64,000 nucleotides of DNA. Origin: CAYOSU01 sp964406735. Its GTDB lineage: Bacteria; Bacillota; Clostridia; Christensenellales; CAMQZB01. The DNA is taken from contig CAYOSU010000008.1 of the NCBI GenBank assembly GCA_964406735.1, forward strand, positions 1 to 64,000. The letters run 5' to 3'. Positions 8,701 to 17,330 of this stretch are shown in pieces. Each line of letters opens with the position of its first letter. Within the stretch, counting starts at the first letter, position 1. The position numbers and the translations under genes were made by a program. The notes under the pieces are model-generated. The model searched no databases. It was not told the origin of the DNA and saw nothing but the letters and a program-made list of their open reading frames with translations.

Positions 8701-8775
8701 TGGGGTGTCGCCAAGCGGTAAGGCAACGGACTCTGACTCCGTCATTCGGGAGTTCAAATCTCTCTACCCCAGCCA
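8701..8775 (+). tRNA. tRNA-Gln (anticodon CTG)
   Basis: A full cloverleaf starts with the U1-A72 type acceptor TGGGGTG typical of glutamine tRNAs. The anticodon stem ACGGA/TCCGT encloses the loop CTCTGAC, anticodon CTG (reads CAG). The T-arm is GGGAGTTCAAATCTCTC-like, and 3' CCA is encoded (8773-8775). It is a single-gene transcription unit with its own promoter and terminator. Confidence 0.93.
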
Positions 8776-8776
8776 G

Positions 8777-8811
8777 AAAAAGACCAACTTTTTAAGTTGG
8801 TCTTTTTTTTT
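8777..8811 (+). terminator. Terminator of tRNA-Gln
   Basis: Strong hairpin AAGACCAACTT-TTT-AAGTTGGTCTT followed by nine T, directly after the CCA end. Confidence 0.92.
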
Positions 8812-8911
8812 ATCCATTGAAGAGCAATCGAATATCTTATATCATTAAAATTCGCGTGTATTCCCGATCGATTTTGTCAAAAATCTGCTATTTAGGACAA
8901 TATTTTTTTTC

Positions 8912-8948
8912 TAAAACTATTTTCAAGCGTATTAATTTGTGCTAAAAT
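8912..8948 (+). promoter_or_regulatory. Extended -10 promoter of the GH31 gene
   Basis: TTTTCA (8920-8925), 17 nt, then TTTGTGC and TAAAAT (8943-8948). The whole 37-nt block matches the fhs promoter region (55619-55655) at 28 of 37 positions, so the two may share a control element. Confidence 0.6.
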
Positions 8949-8977
8949 AAACTCAAGATATATAAGGAGAAAGAAAT

Positions 8978-11548
8978 ATGCTGAATTCCTATCTACAAGC
9001 GCATTACGACGGTAGATCTAACGAAGAAAACGTAGTGTTAATCGGCGACAAGGTGAGAGTTACCGTTCTTACCGAAAGAGTTATTCGAGTGGAGCATTCC
9101 GAGAACGGAATTTTCGAGGATGCTCCCTCGCAGATGATCGTAAACAGAAACACGCCAAAGGTAAGCTTTGAGTCCAAGCAGTTCGGCGACGAGCTTTTTA
9201 TAACGACAAATAAGGCTGTTTTCAAGATAAAGAACGGTGCGTTCGTCGGTGCCTCGTTCGACGGCGGCAAGACTTTTATTGCCGAGGACGAGAAACAGAA
9301 CCTCAAAGGCACGAGGAGAACGCTCGACCAGTGCAGAGGCGAATGCAAGCTCGACAAAGGCCTTATGAGCAAAAACGGCGTTACGACGATAGACGACTCT
9401 GAAAGCTTGCTTTTTGCCGATACGGGCGAGATAATTCAAAGGATCAACAAGGAAAAAGACGTTTACGTTTTCGTAACGACCGAATATAACGACCTGTTAC
9501 ACGACTTTTATCTCATTTCGGGCAAGCAACCCATGCTCCCGAGATACGTTTTCGGCAACTGGTGGTCGAGGTACTATGCGTATACGCAGAAAGAGTACAT
9601 CGAGCTTATGAAAAAGTTCCGCAATGAGAACGTGCCTTTGTCCGTTTCGGTAATAGATATGGACTGGCATTATACCTACGACTTCAAGCATCGTTTCCCC
9701 GAGCTATATAAAGGCAAAAAGATACCTTTCTTCTATCAAAGAAGCCTCACGGGCTGGACGGGCTATACTTTCAACAGAGACCTTATTCCCGAACCCGAGA
9801 AATTCCTCTCCGACCTTCATGAAATGGGACTCAAAACGACGTTGAATCTCCACCCGGCACAGGGTATATTCCCTCACGAGGACGCATTCCCTGTGATGAG
9901 TAAAAAGCTCCCGACCGGAGAACTTGGAAACATCGAGTTTAATTTTGCGAGCACGGACTTCATAAATTCATACTTCGACGATCTACACAAGCCGTTAGAG
10001 AGAATGGGCGTGGATTTTTGGTGGATGGACTGGCAACAGGGAACGAAGACGGCCTTAGCAGGGCTTGATCCTTTGTTTGCGCTCAATCACTATCATTTCC
10101 TTGAAAACAGCGCAGAGAAACGCGGACTTTTGTTCTCCCGTTACTCGAAGCTCGGTAGCCAAAGATATCCGATAGGTTTTTCGGGCGATACCTACATAAA
10201 CTACGAGATACTCGACTTCATTCCGTACTTCACGGCGAACGCTGCGAACGCCGCATATCCGCTTTGGAGCCACGATATCGGCGGTCATATGGGAGGAATC
10301 AAGGACGATGAGCTATACACCCGTTGGATAGAGCTTGGTGCGTTCCTTCCTATCAACAGACTGCACTCGACAAACAACTTCACGACGGGCAAAGAGCCTT
10401 GGATGGCGAACGAGTACGCTAATATCGTCGCTAAGAGGTATTTGAGACTTCGCCACAAGATGGTGCCGTATATTTATTCCGAGCATGTCAACAGCATCGA
10501 CGAGGGCTATCCCGTATGTGCTCCGCTATACTATTATTACGACGGCGAGAACGCATTTAAGTATAGGAACTCTTATATGTTCGGCAGAACGCTTTTCGTT
10601 ATGCCGATGACGCATAAAGCAGACGAGAACGTAAAACTCGCAGTAGAAAGATGTTGGCTCCCCGATGGTGAGTGGTTTGATCTTTTCGAGAGAAGGTACT
10701 ACTCAGGCGGCGAGACGATCTTTGCAAGATCGCTTTCCAAGATGCCCGTTCTCATGAAAAAAGGCTCGATCTTGCCCTTGAATTACGACTATTTCGGCAC
10801 GGATAATCCAAAAACCTTGGAACTTGTATTAACGCGCGGAAATGGCGAATACGAGCTTTACGAGGACGACGGAGAGAGCTATGATTACAAGAACGGAAAG
10901 ACTGTCAAAACTTGTATGACCGTTGCGGAAAAAGCAAACGGCGTAGAGATAAACGTCAATGCAGATGGCAACCTTGCGCTCATACCGCAGAACAGAATGT
11001 TCGTAGTAAAGCCCGTCGATATTGACGATGCGAGAGAAGTAGTAGTAAAGATAGGCGGCGAAGAAAAACGCCTTGAAAGATATGAAAGAGACGGCAAGAT
11101 ATATTTCGTCGGCAACGAGAGTGAGCTTAACCTCATCGACGAGAGAAAGGAGATAATTCCGAGCTTGGTTGAAATAGTAGTTTCCGACCTTCCTTCCGAT
11201 AAGACTCTTTCCGTTGAGATAAAAGATGTTGTTAACGTCAAGCAGGTCAACTATTACAACGGCATCATCGAGCTTATTTCGAGAGCAAACGGCAAAAACG
11301 GTAAGAAGAACATGGCGTGCGCAGATCTTATGACTGCAAACAACAGGGATGAAGCGACTGCACTTTTGAAAAAGTCAAAACTTCCAAAGGATTTGAAGCT
11401 TGCGATCGAAGAAGTGATCTCTATTGCAGAGTTTTCAAAGGACGACGTCAACCCGACGTTCTTCAACGGCAATCAGATAAACGCAAAGACGATCAAAAAG
11501 ATGCTAAAAGCACAGCTCTTTGGCATTGAAGACAAAGAAGAGAAATAA
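8978..11548 (+). CDS. GH31 family alpha-glycosidase (alpha-glucosidase/alpha-xylosidase)
   Basis: The 856-residue protein is a full GH31 enzyme: N-terminal beta-sandwich (to ~175), then the barrel with the hallmark PLSVSVIDMDWHY. The nucleophile is Asp351 in D-F-W-W-M-D-W, and the acid/base Asp404 is in F-S-G-D-T. The distal C-terminal segment (~700-856), Lys-rich, resembles a Pfam DUF5110-type sandwich plus a less familiar tail. GH31 members release alpha-linked glucose or xylose from non-reducing ends; which one cannot be decided here. No signal peptide is seen, so it is probably cytoplasmic and acts on imported oligosaccharides. The start has aaggag about 8 nt upstream. Confidence 0.92.
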   Translation: MLNSYLQAHYDGRSNEENVVLIGDKVRVTVLTERVIRVEHSENGIFEDAPSQMIVNRNTPKVSFESKQFGDELFITTNKAVFKIKNGAFVGASFDGGKTFIAEDEKQNLKGTRRTLDQCRGECKLDKGLMSKNGVTTIDDSESLLFADTGEIIQRINKEKDVYVFVTTEYNDLLHDFYLISGKQPMLPRYVFGNWWSRYYAYTQKEYIELMKKFRNENVPLSVSVIDMDWHYTYDFKHRFPELYKGKKIPFFYQRSLTGWTGYTFNRDLIPEPEKFLSDLHEMGLKTTLNLHPAQGIFPHEDAFPVMSKKLPTGELGNIEFNFASTDFINSYFDDLHKPLERMGVDFWWMDWQQGTKTALAGLDPLFALNHYHFLENSAEKRGLLFSRYSKLGSQRYPIGFSGDTYINYEILDFIPYFTANAANAAYPLWSHDIGGHMGGIKDDELYTRWIELGAFLPINRLHSTNNFTTGKEPWMANEYANIVAKRYLRLRHKMVPYIYSEHVNSIDEGYPVCAPLYYYYDGENAFKYRNSYMFGRTLFVMPMTHKADENVKLAVERCWLPDGEWFDLFERRYYSGGETIFARSLSKMPVLMKKGSILPLNYDYFGTDNPKTLELVLTRGNGEYELYEDDGESYDYKNGKTVKTCMTVAEKANGVEINVNADGNLALIPQNRMFVVKPVDIDDAREVVVKIGGEEKRLERYERDGKIYFVGNESELNLIDERKEIIPSLVEIVVSDLPSDKTLSVEIKDVVNVKQVNYYNGIIELISRANGKNGKKNMACADLMTANNRDEATALLKKSKLPKDLKLAIEEVISIAEFSKDDVNPTFFNGNQINAKTIKKMLKAQLFGIEDKEEK

Positions 11549-11558
11549 AAAAAACAGG

Positions 11559-11590
11559 ACGCTCCGCTTAGAAATAAGCGGAGCGTTTTT
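11559..11590 (+). terminator. Terminator of the GH31 gene
   Basis: A perfect 12-bp stem ACGCTCCGCTTA/TAAGCGGAGCGT with a GAAA tetraloop (11571-11574) and a T5 tail. Confidence 0.92.
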
Positions 11591-11638
11591 ACTAAAACCC
11601 GAAAATAGTGAAATAATTTGCAATAAAACGAGTTTTTC

Positions 11639-11670
11639 TGCAATACAGAGAGAATATCGTTTGATATAAT
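11639..11670 (+). promoter_or_regulatory. TGCAATACA-type promoter of the sulfatase gene
   Basis: TGCAATACA (11639-11647), then 17 nt, then TATAAT (11665-11670). A second TGCAATA copy starts exactly 20 bp upstream (11619). The same -35 element and spacing occur at 25291, 28077 and 34709. Confidence 0.6.
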
Positions 11671-11696
11671 GCACAAAAACGACAACGGAGAAGATT

Positions 11697-13499
11697 ATGA
11701 AAGTAGTAAACGTAATGTACGATACGCTGTGCCGACATTTTTTGTCGCCGTACGGCAATAAGAATGTCAAAACGCCTAATTTTGACAGGTTGGCACAAAA
11801 TGCAGTTACTTTTGACAACAGCTACGTTTGTTCACTGCCTTGTATGCCTGCAAGAAGGGATCTTCATAACGCCCGTGCGAACTTTTTGCAACGCGATTGG
11901 GGGCCGTTAGAGCCGTTTGACGACTCCGTGCCCGAGATGTTGAAAAACAACGGAATATTCTCTGCACTCGTTTCCGACCACGCACACTATTGGGAGGATG
12001 GCGGTGCGACTTATCATACGAGATACTCTGCTTGGATAGGGCATAGAGGACAAGAGGGCGACCAGTGCAACTTTGACCGCAGGGTAGTCGATATGTCGCA
12101 AAAGCTTGGGAAAAACATTACGAGACCCGAGATGTGGCCGCAGATGTCGCACCTGTACGACGAGGTCAATCGCGAGAATATGCCGACGGACGAGCTTATG
12201 CCGCAGTCGCTGACCTTTGCAGACGGCTTAAAGTTCATTAACGACAATCACGATGCCGACGATTGGTTTTTGCAGATAGAGACTTTCGATCCGCACGAGC
12301 CGTTCTTTACGCATGATAACTGGAAAGAGTTGTACCCCGAGATCGCCGCATATACGGGCAAAAAGGGCGATTGGCCGATGTATGAAGCGGTACGTCCTGA
12401 CGAAACGGAGGACGACATAGCTCACGTTAAGGCTTTGTATTCGGCGTTGGTGTCGATGTGCGACGATTCGTTAGGCAAAGTGCTTGATCTTTTTGATAAA
12501 TACGACCTTTGGAAGGACACTATGCTCATCGTAAATACGGATCACGGCTTTTTAATGGGCGAACACGGCTGGTGGGCAAAGAGTATTATGCCTGCGTACG
12601 AGGAAATAAGCCACACACCGCTTTTCATATACGACCCCGTGAGCAAAATTAAAGGCGAAAGGCGAGAGGGCCTTGTTTCGACGATAGATATTCCTGCAAC
12701 CGTACTTGACTTTTTCGGTATAGACAAAACACCCGACATGCAGGGAAGAAGCGTTCTTCCGCTGATTCGCGAGAATAAAAAGATACGAGACTACGCTATA
12801 TTCGGCTTTAATTGCGCACACGTAGCCGTAACGGACGGGAAATACGTTTATTTCCGTGCTCCGCTTGCAAGCGAGGAGAAAAACTGCTACGAATATACTC
12901 TTATGCCGACGAGAATGAGAGCGAGATTTAGCGTAGAGACCCTACAAAAGGCGGAATTCGTTGGACCTTTGCCGTTCACAAAGGGCTGTAAGGTCTTGAA
13001 GACTCCTGCGTCAGGAAGCTATATAAGCCCCGTCAACTTCGGGACAAAGCTGTTTGACGTAGAGTCTGATCCGCATCAGAAAGAGCTTATAGACGACCCT
13101 GAGCTTGAAGCAAAACTTGCTAACGTCTTGGTGGAGGAACTGAAAAACGCTCAAGCGCCCGACGAACAGTACGTAAGGCTGGGACTTAAAAAAGAGAGCG
13201 GTATGACTGCAAGCGATATTTTGGCAATGCGCGAAGAGGAGATAGCGTTTGACACGCCTGCATTCATCGAAGGAGCAACCTGGAGCAAAGAGGCTCGCAA
13301 CGTGTGGAGAAGCTTTTCCAAGATGATGCCGAATGAAGCTCGCACGGCGGCGGAAAGCGTTGTCTCGGGGATAGTAAAGAGCAAAGGTGCAATGCTTGTC
13401 GAAAAAGAGGATATAGTTGCTGCTATCAAAGCAATGATCCCCGAGGGACAAAGAGAACAGATACTGTACTTCGTTCACACCGTTGCAAGATCTGAATAA
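11697..13499 (+). CDS. Sulfatase family protein (Cys-type)
   Basis: The 600-residue protein is an alkaline-phosphatase-superfamily sulfatase. The C-x-P-x-R signature appears as C49-M-P-A-R; Cys49 would be oxidised to formylglycine by a maturase such as anSME, none of which is encoded in this window. Metal-ligand candidates are Asp9 near the start and the N-T-D-H-G motif around residue 280, followed by GEHGWWAK. The usual Ser in C-x-P-S-R is Ala here. No signal peptide is present, so it is predicted cytoplasmic and acts on imported sulfated sugars, or on phosphonate/phosphate monoesters, which related proteins also hydrolyse. ggag precedes the ATG. Confidence 0.85.
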   Translation: MKVVNVMYDTLCRHFLSPYGNKNVKTPNFDRLAQNAVTFDNSYVCSLPCMPARRDLHNARANFLQRDWGPLEPFDDSVPEMLKNNGIFSALVSDHAHYWEDGGATYHTRYSAWIGHRGQEGDQCNFDRRVVDMSQKLGKNITRPEMWPQMSHLYDEVNRENMPTDELMPQSLTFADGLKFINDNHDADDWFLQIETFDPHEPFFTHDNWKELYPEIAAYTGKKGDWPMYEAVRPDETEDDIAHVKALYSALVSMCDDSLGKVLDLFDKYDLWKDTMLIVNTDHGFLMGEHGWWAKSIMPAYEEISHTPLFIYDPVSKIKGERREGLVSTIDIPATVLDFFGIDKTPDMQGRSVLPLIRENKKIRDYAIFGFNCAHVAVTDGKYVYFRAPLASEEKNCYEYTLMPTRMRARFSVETLQKAEFVGPLPFTKGCKVLKTPASGSYISPVNFGTKLFDVESDPHQKELIDDPELEAKLANVLVEELKNAQAPDEQYVRLGLKKESGMTASDILAMREEEIAFDTPAFIEGATWSKEARNVWRSFSKMMPNEARTAAESVVSGIVKSKGAMLVEKEDIVAAIKAMIPEGQREQILYFVHTVARSE

Positions 13500-13524
13500 T
13501 TATACGAATAATAAGTGAAAGTAC

Positions 13525-13551
13525 GCCCGTTCCAATAAGTTTGGAACGGGC
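13525..13551 (+). terminator. Hairpin after the sulfatase gene
   Basis: Stem GCCCGTTCCAA (13525-13535) with TTGGAACGGGC (13541-13551), followed by ctttcatt; stable stem but weak T-tract. Confidence 0.7.
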
Positions 13552-13612
13552 TTTCATTATGAGAAAGCCTTGTGCATATAATTTTAGTGCAAAAAAATAA
13601 TTTGGAGATAAT

Positions 13613-13855
13613 ATGGAACGGGTATTGACGCTTATCGATAAAAAAGAGTTGTCTTTAACGGGAATAGACGAGGTGCTTTCCTTTGACGATAAGGAAATAG
13701 TGCTGAAAAGCGATGGAGAGAAGATATTTATAAAGGGTATCGGGCTTTCGATAAAGAACTTTGACGGTGAGGAGAAGCGGTTTGATGCGGAGGGCGAGGT
13801 CTCGTCGATAACGTATAAAAGTGGTGCGCCGTCAATAAAAAAGCTGTTCAAATGA
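13613..13855 (+). CDS. yabP: YabP/YqfC family sporulation protein
   Basis: This 80-residue protein matches YabP: L-T-G-I-D-E-V-L-S-F-D near residue 17, then I-x-I-K-G-x-x-L-S-I-K. YabP is needed for spore coat/cortex assembly under mother-cell sigma control in bacilli. The gene is placed directly before a yabQ-like gene with ATGA overlap and then a divIC-like gene, the classic Firmicute order. ggag sits upstream of the ATG. Confidence 0.88.
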   Translation: MERVLTLIDKKELSLTGIDEVLSFDDKEIVLKSDGEKIFIKGIGLSIKNFDGEEKRFDAEGEVSSITYKSGAPSIKKLFK

Positions 13856-14196
13856 TATCGTCCACCGCAAATCAGTTTGCGTGCTTTGCAAGACTGCTTA
13901 TTTTCGGAAGTCTTGTCGGGGTAACATTCGGTATAATAAAAAAAGCGATAGAATTGCTTTCAAAAGAGAGCGTTTTCAGGCTGATATGCTCGCTTTTTGG
14001 CGGATGCACGGCAGGAACTTTGTTCATAGTAGTCGTTCTTTCCTTTCCGTATGCAAAAAAAGCGTTGTTTTATCCGCTTGTTTTTTGCGTCGGAATGCTG
14101 ATGGGCGAATATATTATCGATACGATTGTTGCACTTTTCGGAAATCTCTGCTATAATAAAAAAGGAAATATGGGAAAAGAGCGGAATTGGCGCTGA
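13852..14196 (+). CDS. yabQ: YabQ-like spore cortex membrane protein
   Basis: The 114-residue protein has three or four hydrophobic segments (about residues 12-30, 42-62, 68-90) and a short basic tail. It overlaps yabP by four bases (ATGA). YabQ is a membrane protein needed for spore cortex formation. The sequence is divergent, so the name rests on length, topology and gene order as much as on residues. Confidence 0.75.
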   Translation: MISSTANQFACFARLLIFGSLVGVTFGIIKKAIELLSKESVFRLICSLFGGCTAGTLFIVVVLSFPYAKKALFYPLVFCVGMLMGEYIIDTIVALFGNLCYNKKGNMGKERNWR

Positions 14197-14262
14197 AATG
14201 CGTTCCGCTTGCAAGCATGAAGCGTAGACTGTGAGATCAAAACAAGGAGATGGCTAAGTGTC

Positions 14263-14538
14263 ATGAACAAAAGAAAATTGTACCGCAACGTAACGATATT
14301 GGCGTCATGCCTTGCGGTAATATTGGTGATAACCCTCGTCGTTCAGGTAATAACGTTAAGCGTTGCCAACGGCAAGACCAAAGAACTTGAAGAAAAGGTT
14401 GCGTTTTTAACGAAAGAGATAAGCTCACTCGACGACGAGATCGAATATAAGAACTCGCTTATGTATATCGAAAAATACGCTCGTGAGCAGCTTGGGCTTT
14501 ACGGCGCTGACGATGTGGTATTTATCCCCGAGAGCTGA
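14263..14538 (+). CDS. FtsB/DivIC family septum formation initiator
   Basis: The 91-residue bitopic protein has a short basic N-terminus, one membrane helix (~9-33), a coiled coil (~36-68: ELEEKVAFLTKEISSLDDEI) and the conserved YIEKYAREQLGL motif near residue 67-78. This is the DivIC/FtsB layout; these proteins link FtsL and FtsQ/DivIB in the divisome. aaggag lies 14 nt before the ATG. Its stop overlaps the start of the next gene (TGATG), suggesting translational coupling. Confidence 0.88.
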   Translation: MNKRKLYRNVTILASCLAVILVITLVVQVITLSVANGKTKELEEKVAFLTKEISSLDDEIEYKNSLMYIEKYAREQLGLYGADDVVFIPES

Positions 14539-15395
14539 TGCGAGGGATAATCGACGTCGGCTCTAATTCCGTTCGACTCGGAGTGTTTGACTGCGATTGT
14601 GAGGTATACTCCGAGACCATAACAACGAGGCTCGGGAGCGGACTTATCAAAACCAATAAGATGAACGAAGAGGATATTGCTAATACCGTTTTGGCGATAT
14701 CCCGTTTTGTTAAAATATGCGAAAGCTATAACGTTACGCCCGAGGCTTTCGGTACTGCGGCGTGCAGACAAGCCGAAAACGCAAGCGAGCTTTTGAAAAG
14801 GGTTCGCAATGACTGCGGTGTCGATATAAGTGTGCTTTCGGGAGAGGACGAGGCAAAGATCGCATTTTTCGGCGGTTGCGTTCTTGCAAATAGCTTTCCG
14901 TGCGCCGTAATAGACGTAGGCGGTGCAAGCACGGAGATAGCAGTCGGCGATGAAGAAAGACTTTATTTTTCAAAAAGTTACCCGATAGGGGCTGTAAAGG
15001 CATATAGCGGCTGTTTGGAGAGCAAGGAAGACACAAGACGATACGTAGAGACTGCGTTCGAGGACTTAAAAAAGCTTGACGCTAACGCGGTTATTGCGAT
15101 AGGCGGTACGGCAACATCGTTATCGTCCGTGCTTTCGGGTGGGAAAAAGTACGATAAGAGCGTTACTCACGGCTTTACGATAAAAAGATCTGCGCTCGAT
15201 GCCTTATGCAACGATCTGTTTGATATGGGCTTAGAGGGCAGACGTGAGCTTTCAATGATAACGCAAAAAAGGGCGGAGATAATAGCAAGCGGAGCGATGA
15301 TATTCCGTGTTTTGATGGGAAAACTCGATTTGCAAGAGATTACGACCTCCGAATCGGACAATCTATACGGATATACGAAGGTATTTGAGAAATGA
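14538..15395 (+). CDS. Ppx/GppA family phosphatase
   Basis: The 285-residue protein carries the ASKHA phosphatase marks: N-terminal IIDVGSNSVRLGVF, then GTAACRQAENASELL, D-V-G-G-A-S-T-E-I near residue 118 and IGGTATSLSSVL near residue 190. The family hydrolyses polyphosphate or pppGpp. At 285 residues it is the short form lacking the C-terminal HD-like domain of longer Ppx enzymes. It is commonly found after divIC in Clostridia. Overlaps the neighbours on both sides. Confidence 0.88.
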   Translation: MRGIIDVGSNSVRLGVFDCDCEVYSETITTRLGSGLIKTNKMNEEDIANTVLAISRFVKICESYNVTPEAFGTAACRQAENASELLKRVRNDCGVDISVLSGEDEAKIAFFGGCVLANSFPCAVIDVGGASTEIAVGDEERLYFSKSYPIGAVKAYSGCLESKEDTRRYVETAFEDLKKLDANAVIAIGGTATSLSSVLSGGKKYDKSVTHGFTIKRSALDALCNDLFDMGLEGRRELSMITQKRAEIIASGAMIFRVLMGKLDLQEITTSESDNLYGYTKVFEK

Positions 15396-16480
15396 AAAAG
15401 AAATTAGGAATGATCGGCGGAATACTTGCCTTAGTGGCGTTTGGGCTTATTGGTTGGCGAGTGGGCACCGAGATGGCAAAATATGGCGATAACGGCGTCG
15501 ATATATGGAAGATAGTACTCTTCCTGCTTGGTTTTGTCGTTGCGTTTTTTGCTCATATAATCCTTCACGAAACGGGGCACTTGATAGGCGGACTTATCGG
15601 TGGCTATACGTTCGTTTCGTTTTGCATCGGCAGCCTTTGTTTTTCAAAGGAAAGCGGCAAGTTAAGGGTGTCCATAGAGAAAAACAAAGGAATAGCAGGC
15701 TATTGCAAGATGCTTCCGCCAAAAGACGTAACGAAAAAAAGTTTCGTAACGCATATAATGGGCGGACTTATCGCATCGTTTGCGCTTACCGTTATTTCGC
15801 TTGCATTGTTCTTGTTGCTGTTCTTCCTTGATAAGAGGGGCTATTGGTTCTTCTTTTTCTGCGGCACGTTCCCGATAAATGCGTTTATATTCTTCACCAA
15901 CGCTGCCGCAGTGTCGGCAAACGGCGCTCCTACTGACGGAATGCTGGTACAGATGATGAAAAAAGAAACGCCGTCCGCAGTCGCTACGATGAAAACGCTG
16001 TCCTTGCAGGGCTATCTCATGGGCGGAGCGTCCCCTCAGGATATCCCCGAAGCGCTTATTGCTGATATGCCCGTACTGCCTGATGACGATTCTATGAGTG
16101 CAGTGGTTTATTCCAATCTGTTCTACTATTATCTTGATAGGGCCGACGAGAAGAAGATATTTTATTACGGCAAGAAGATAGAGGACGTTTTGCCGTATGC
16201 TTCCGACGTTTATAAAGTGGATCTGATGACTTCTGCGTTCTTGACGGCTATATTCGAAGACAACGGAAATAAGGCAGGTTCTTATTACGCGACGCTTGTC
16301 GAAAAGAAAGAAAAAGCTGACAGCATGCTTTTACTTGCGCTTTGCTATTACGAAAAGCTGTTTCTTAAAAAAGACGTAACGGAGCTTTTGGAAAGGACCC
16401 GTAGAATGGCAAAAGACGAGACTATCAAGTGTATGGGTGATACCGTATTAAGGTACGCCGACTGGTTAGAGAGATTATAA
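15392..16480 (+). CDS. M50-like membrane metallopeptidase (HETGH)
   Basis: The 362-residue protein has membrane segments at about residues 7-24, 41-60, 125-150 and 155-175. The zinc motif H59-E-T-G-H63 lies in the second segment, and a P-T-D-G motif near residue 187 could give the third ligand, as in site-2 proteases. The last ~170 residues are soluble and helical, perhaps TPR-like. It overlaps the ppx-like gene by four bases and ends the yabP-yabQ-divIC operon. The substrate is unknown; it could cleave a membrane-bound regulator, but nothing here shows which. Confidence 0.75.
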   Translation: MKKKLGMIGGILALVAFGLIGWRVGTEMAKYGDNGVDIWKIVLFLLGFVVAFFAHIILHETGHLIGGLIGGYTFVSFCIGSLCFSKESGKLRVSIEKNKGIAGYCKMLPPKDVTKKSFVTHIMGGLIASFALTVISLALFLLLFFLDKRGYWFFFFCGTFPINAFIFFTNAAAVSANGAPTDGMLVQMMKKETPSAVATMKTLSLQGYLMGGASPQDIPEALIADMPVLPDDDSMSAVVYSNLFYYYLDRADEKKIFYYGKKIEDVLPYASDVYKVDLMTSAFLTAIFEDNGNKAGSYYATLVEKKEKADSMLLLALCYYEKLFLKKDVTELLERTRRMAKDETIKCMGDTVLRYADWLERL

Positions 16481-16494
16481 AGAATAATAAAATT

Positions 16495-16524
16495 AAAGGG
16501 ACTTTTTGATAAGTCCCTTTTTTT
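16495..16524 (+). terminator. Terminator of the yabP operon
   Basis: Stem AAAGGGACTT (16495-16504) with AAGTCCCTTT (16511-16520) and a T-run. Confidence 0.92.
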
Positions 16525-16619
16525 ATGTCGTGAAAAAAATAAAAAATATTTTCAAATGACGTATAATCGCAAGGCATCTGTCAATAATCTTAGCACAAAA
16601 CAAATTCAGGAGACGAAAA

Positions 16620-17249
16620 ATGCTTAAATTTTTGAAGAAAAACGGTTATTACATCATGCTGGGAATATGCGTCATATGCATCGGCGTTATGATCGCAATG
16701 GCGGTCAGCTATTCCGCAAAATACGAGGAGTTGAGGAAGCCTACACCCTCACCCTCTGTAACTGTCTCGCCCAAGCCGTCGACGACCGTTACACCTACTC
16801 AGACGACGAGACCCGTCGACAATATGCCGATAGAATTTATCGTACCGGTAGCGTCGGGAACGGTTGCAAACGACTACGCAATGGACTCTTTCGTCTTTTC
16901 CGAGACCCTCAACCAGTGGCAGGCGCACTCGGGAATCGACTTCGTAACGGACGGGCAGGCTGACGTTCTTGCTTGCGGCGACGGTACGGTCGTTGAGGTA
17001 ATAACGGATAACATCTTGGATGGCAACACGGTAGTTATCGACCATGGCAACGAATTAAAGAGTTATTACAAGTCTTTGGCGGCTGATATTGCGGTCAAAG
17101 AGGGCGATACTGTAGAAAAAGGTCAGGTGATCGGAAAGACCTCCACGAGCGGTTATTCCGAGTTCAAGACGGGTGAACACGTTCACTTCGAGATGACTCT
17201 CAAGGGCGAATACGTCGACCCTAACGGTTATTTCGGAAGCGAAAAATAA
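16620..17249 (+). CDS. M23 (LytM) peptidase, SpoIIQ-like
   Basis: The 209-residue protein has an N-terminal membrane anchor (~10-30), a Pro/Ser/Thr linker (41-64) and a C-terminal LytM domain. The zinc motif is complete: H103-S-G-I-D107 and H187-V-H189. The small size, single anchor and nearby sporulation genes suggest SpoIIQ, which pairs with SpoIIIAH across the forespore membranes. Clostridial SpoIIQ generally keeps the active site that Bacillus SpoIIQ has lost. A general cell-wall endopeptidase is the alternative. caggag precedes the ATG. Confidence 0.8.
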   Translation: MLKFLKKNGYYIMLGICVICIGVMIAMAVSYSAKYEELRKPTPSPSVTVSPKPSTTVTPTQTTRPVDNMPIEFIVPVASGTVANDYAMDSFVFSETLNQWQAHSGIDFVTDGQADVLACGDGTVVEVITDNILDGNTVVIDHGNELKSYYKSLAADIAVKEGDTVEKGQVIGKTSTSGYSEFKTGEHVHFEMTLKGEYVDPNGYFGSEK

Positions 17250-17280
17250 GCCCAAATATAATTCATTTCTTCCCTAATCA

Positions 17281-17319
17281 AAAAGAAAGCACTCCTTAAT
17301 TGTGGGTGCTTTCTTTTTA
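17281..17319. terminator. Bidirectional terminator
   Basis: AAAGAAAGCAC with GTGCTTTCTTT stem, A/T-runs on both flanks, between convergent genes. Confidence 0.85.
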
Positions 17320-17330
17320 TATAGTCGTAC

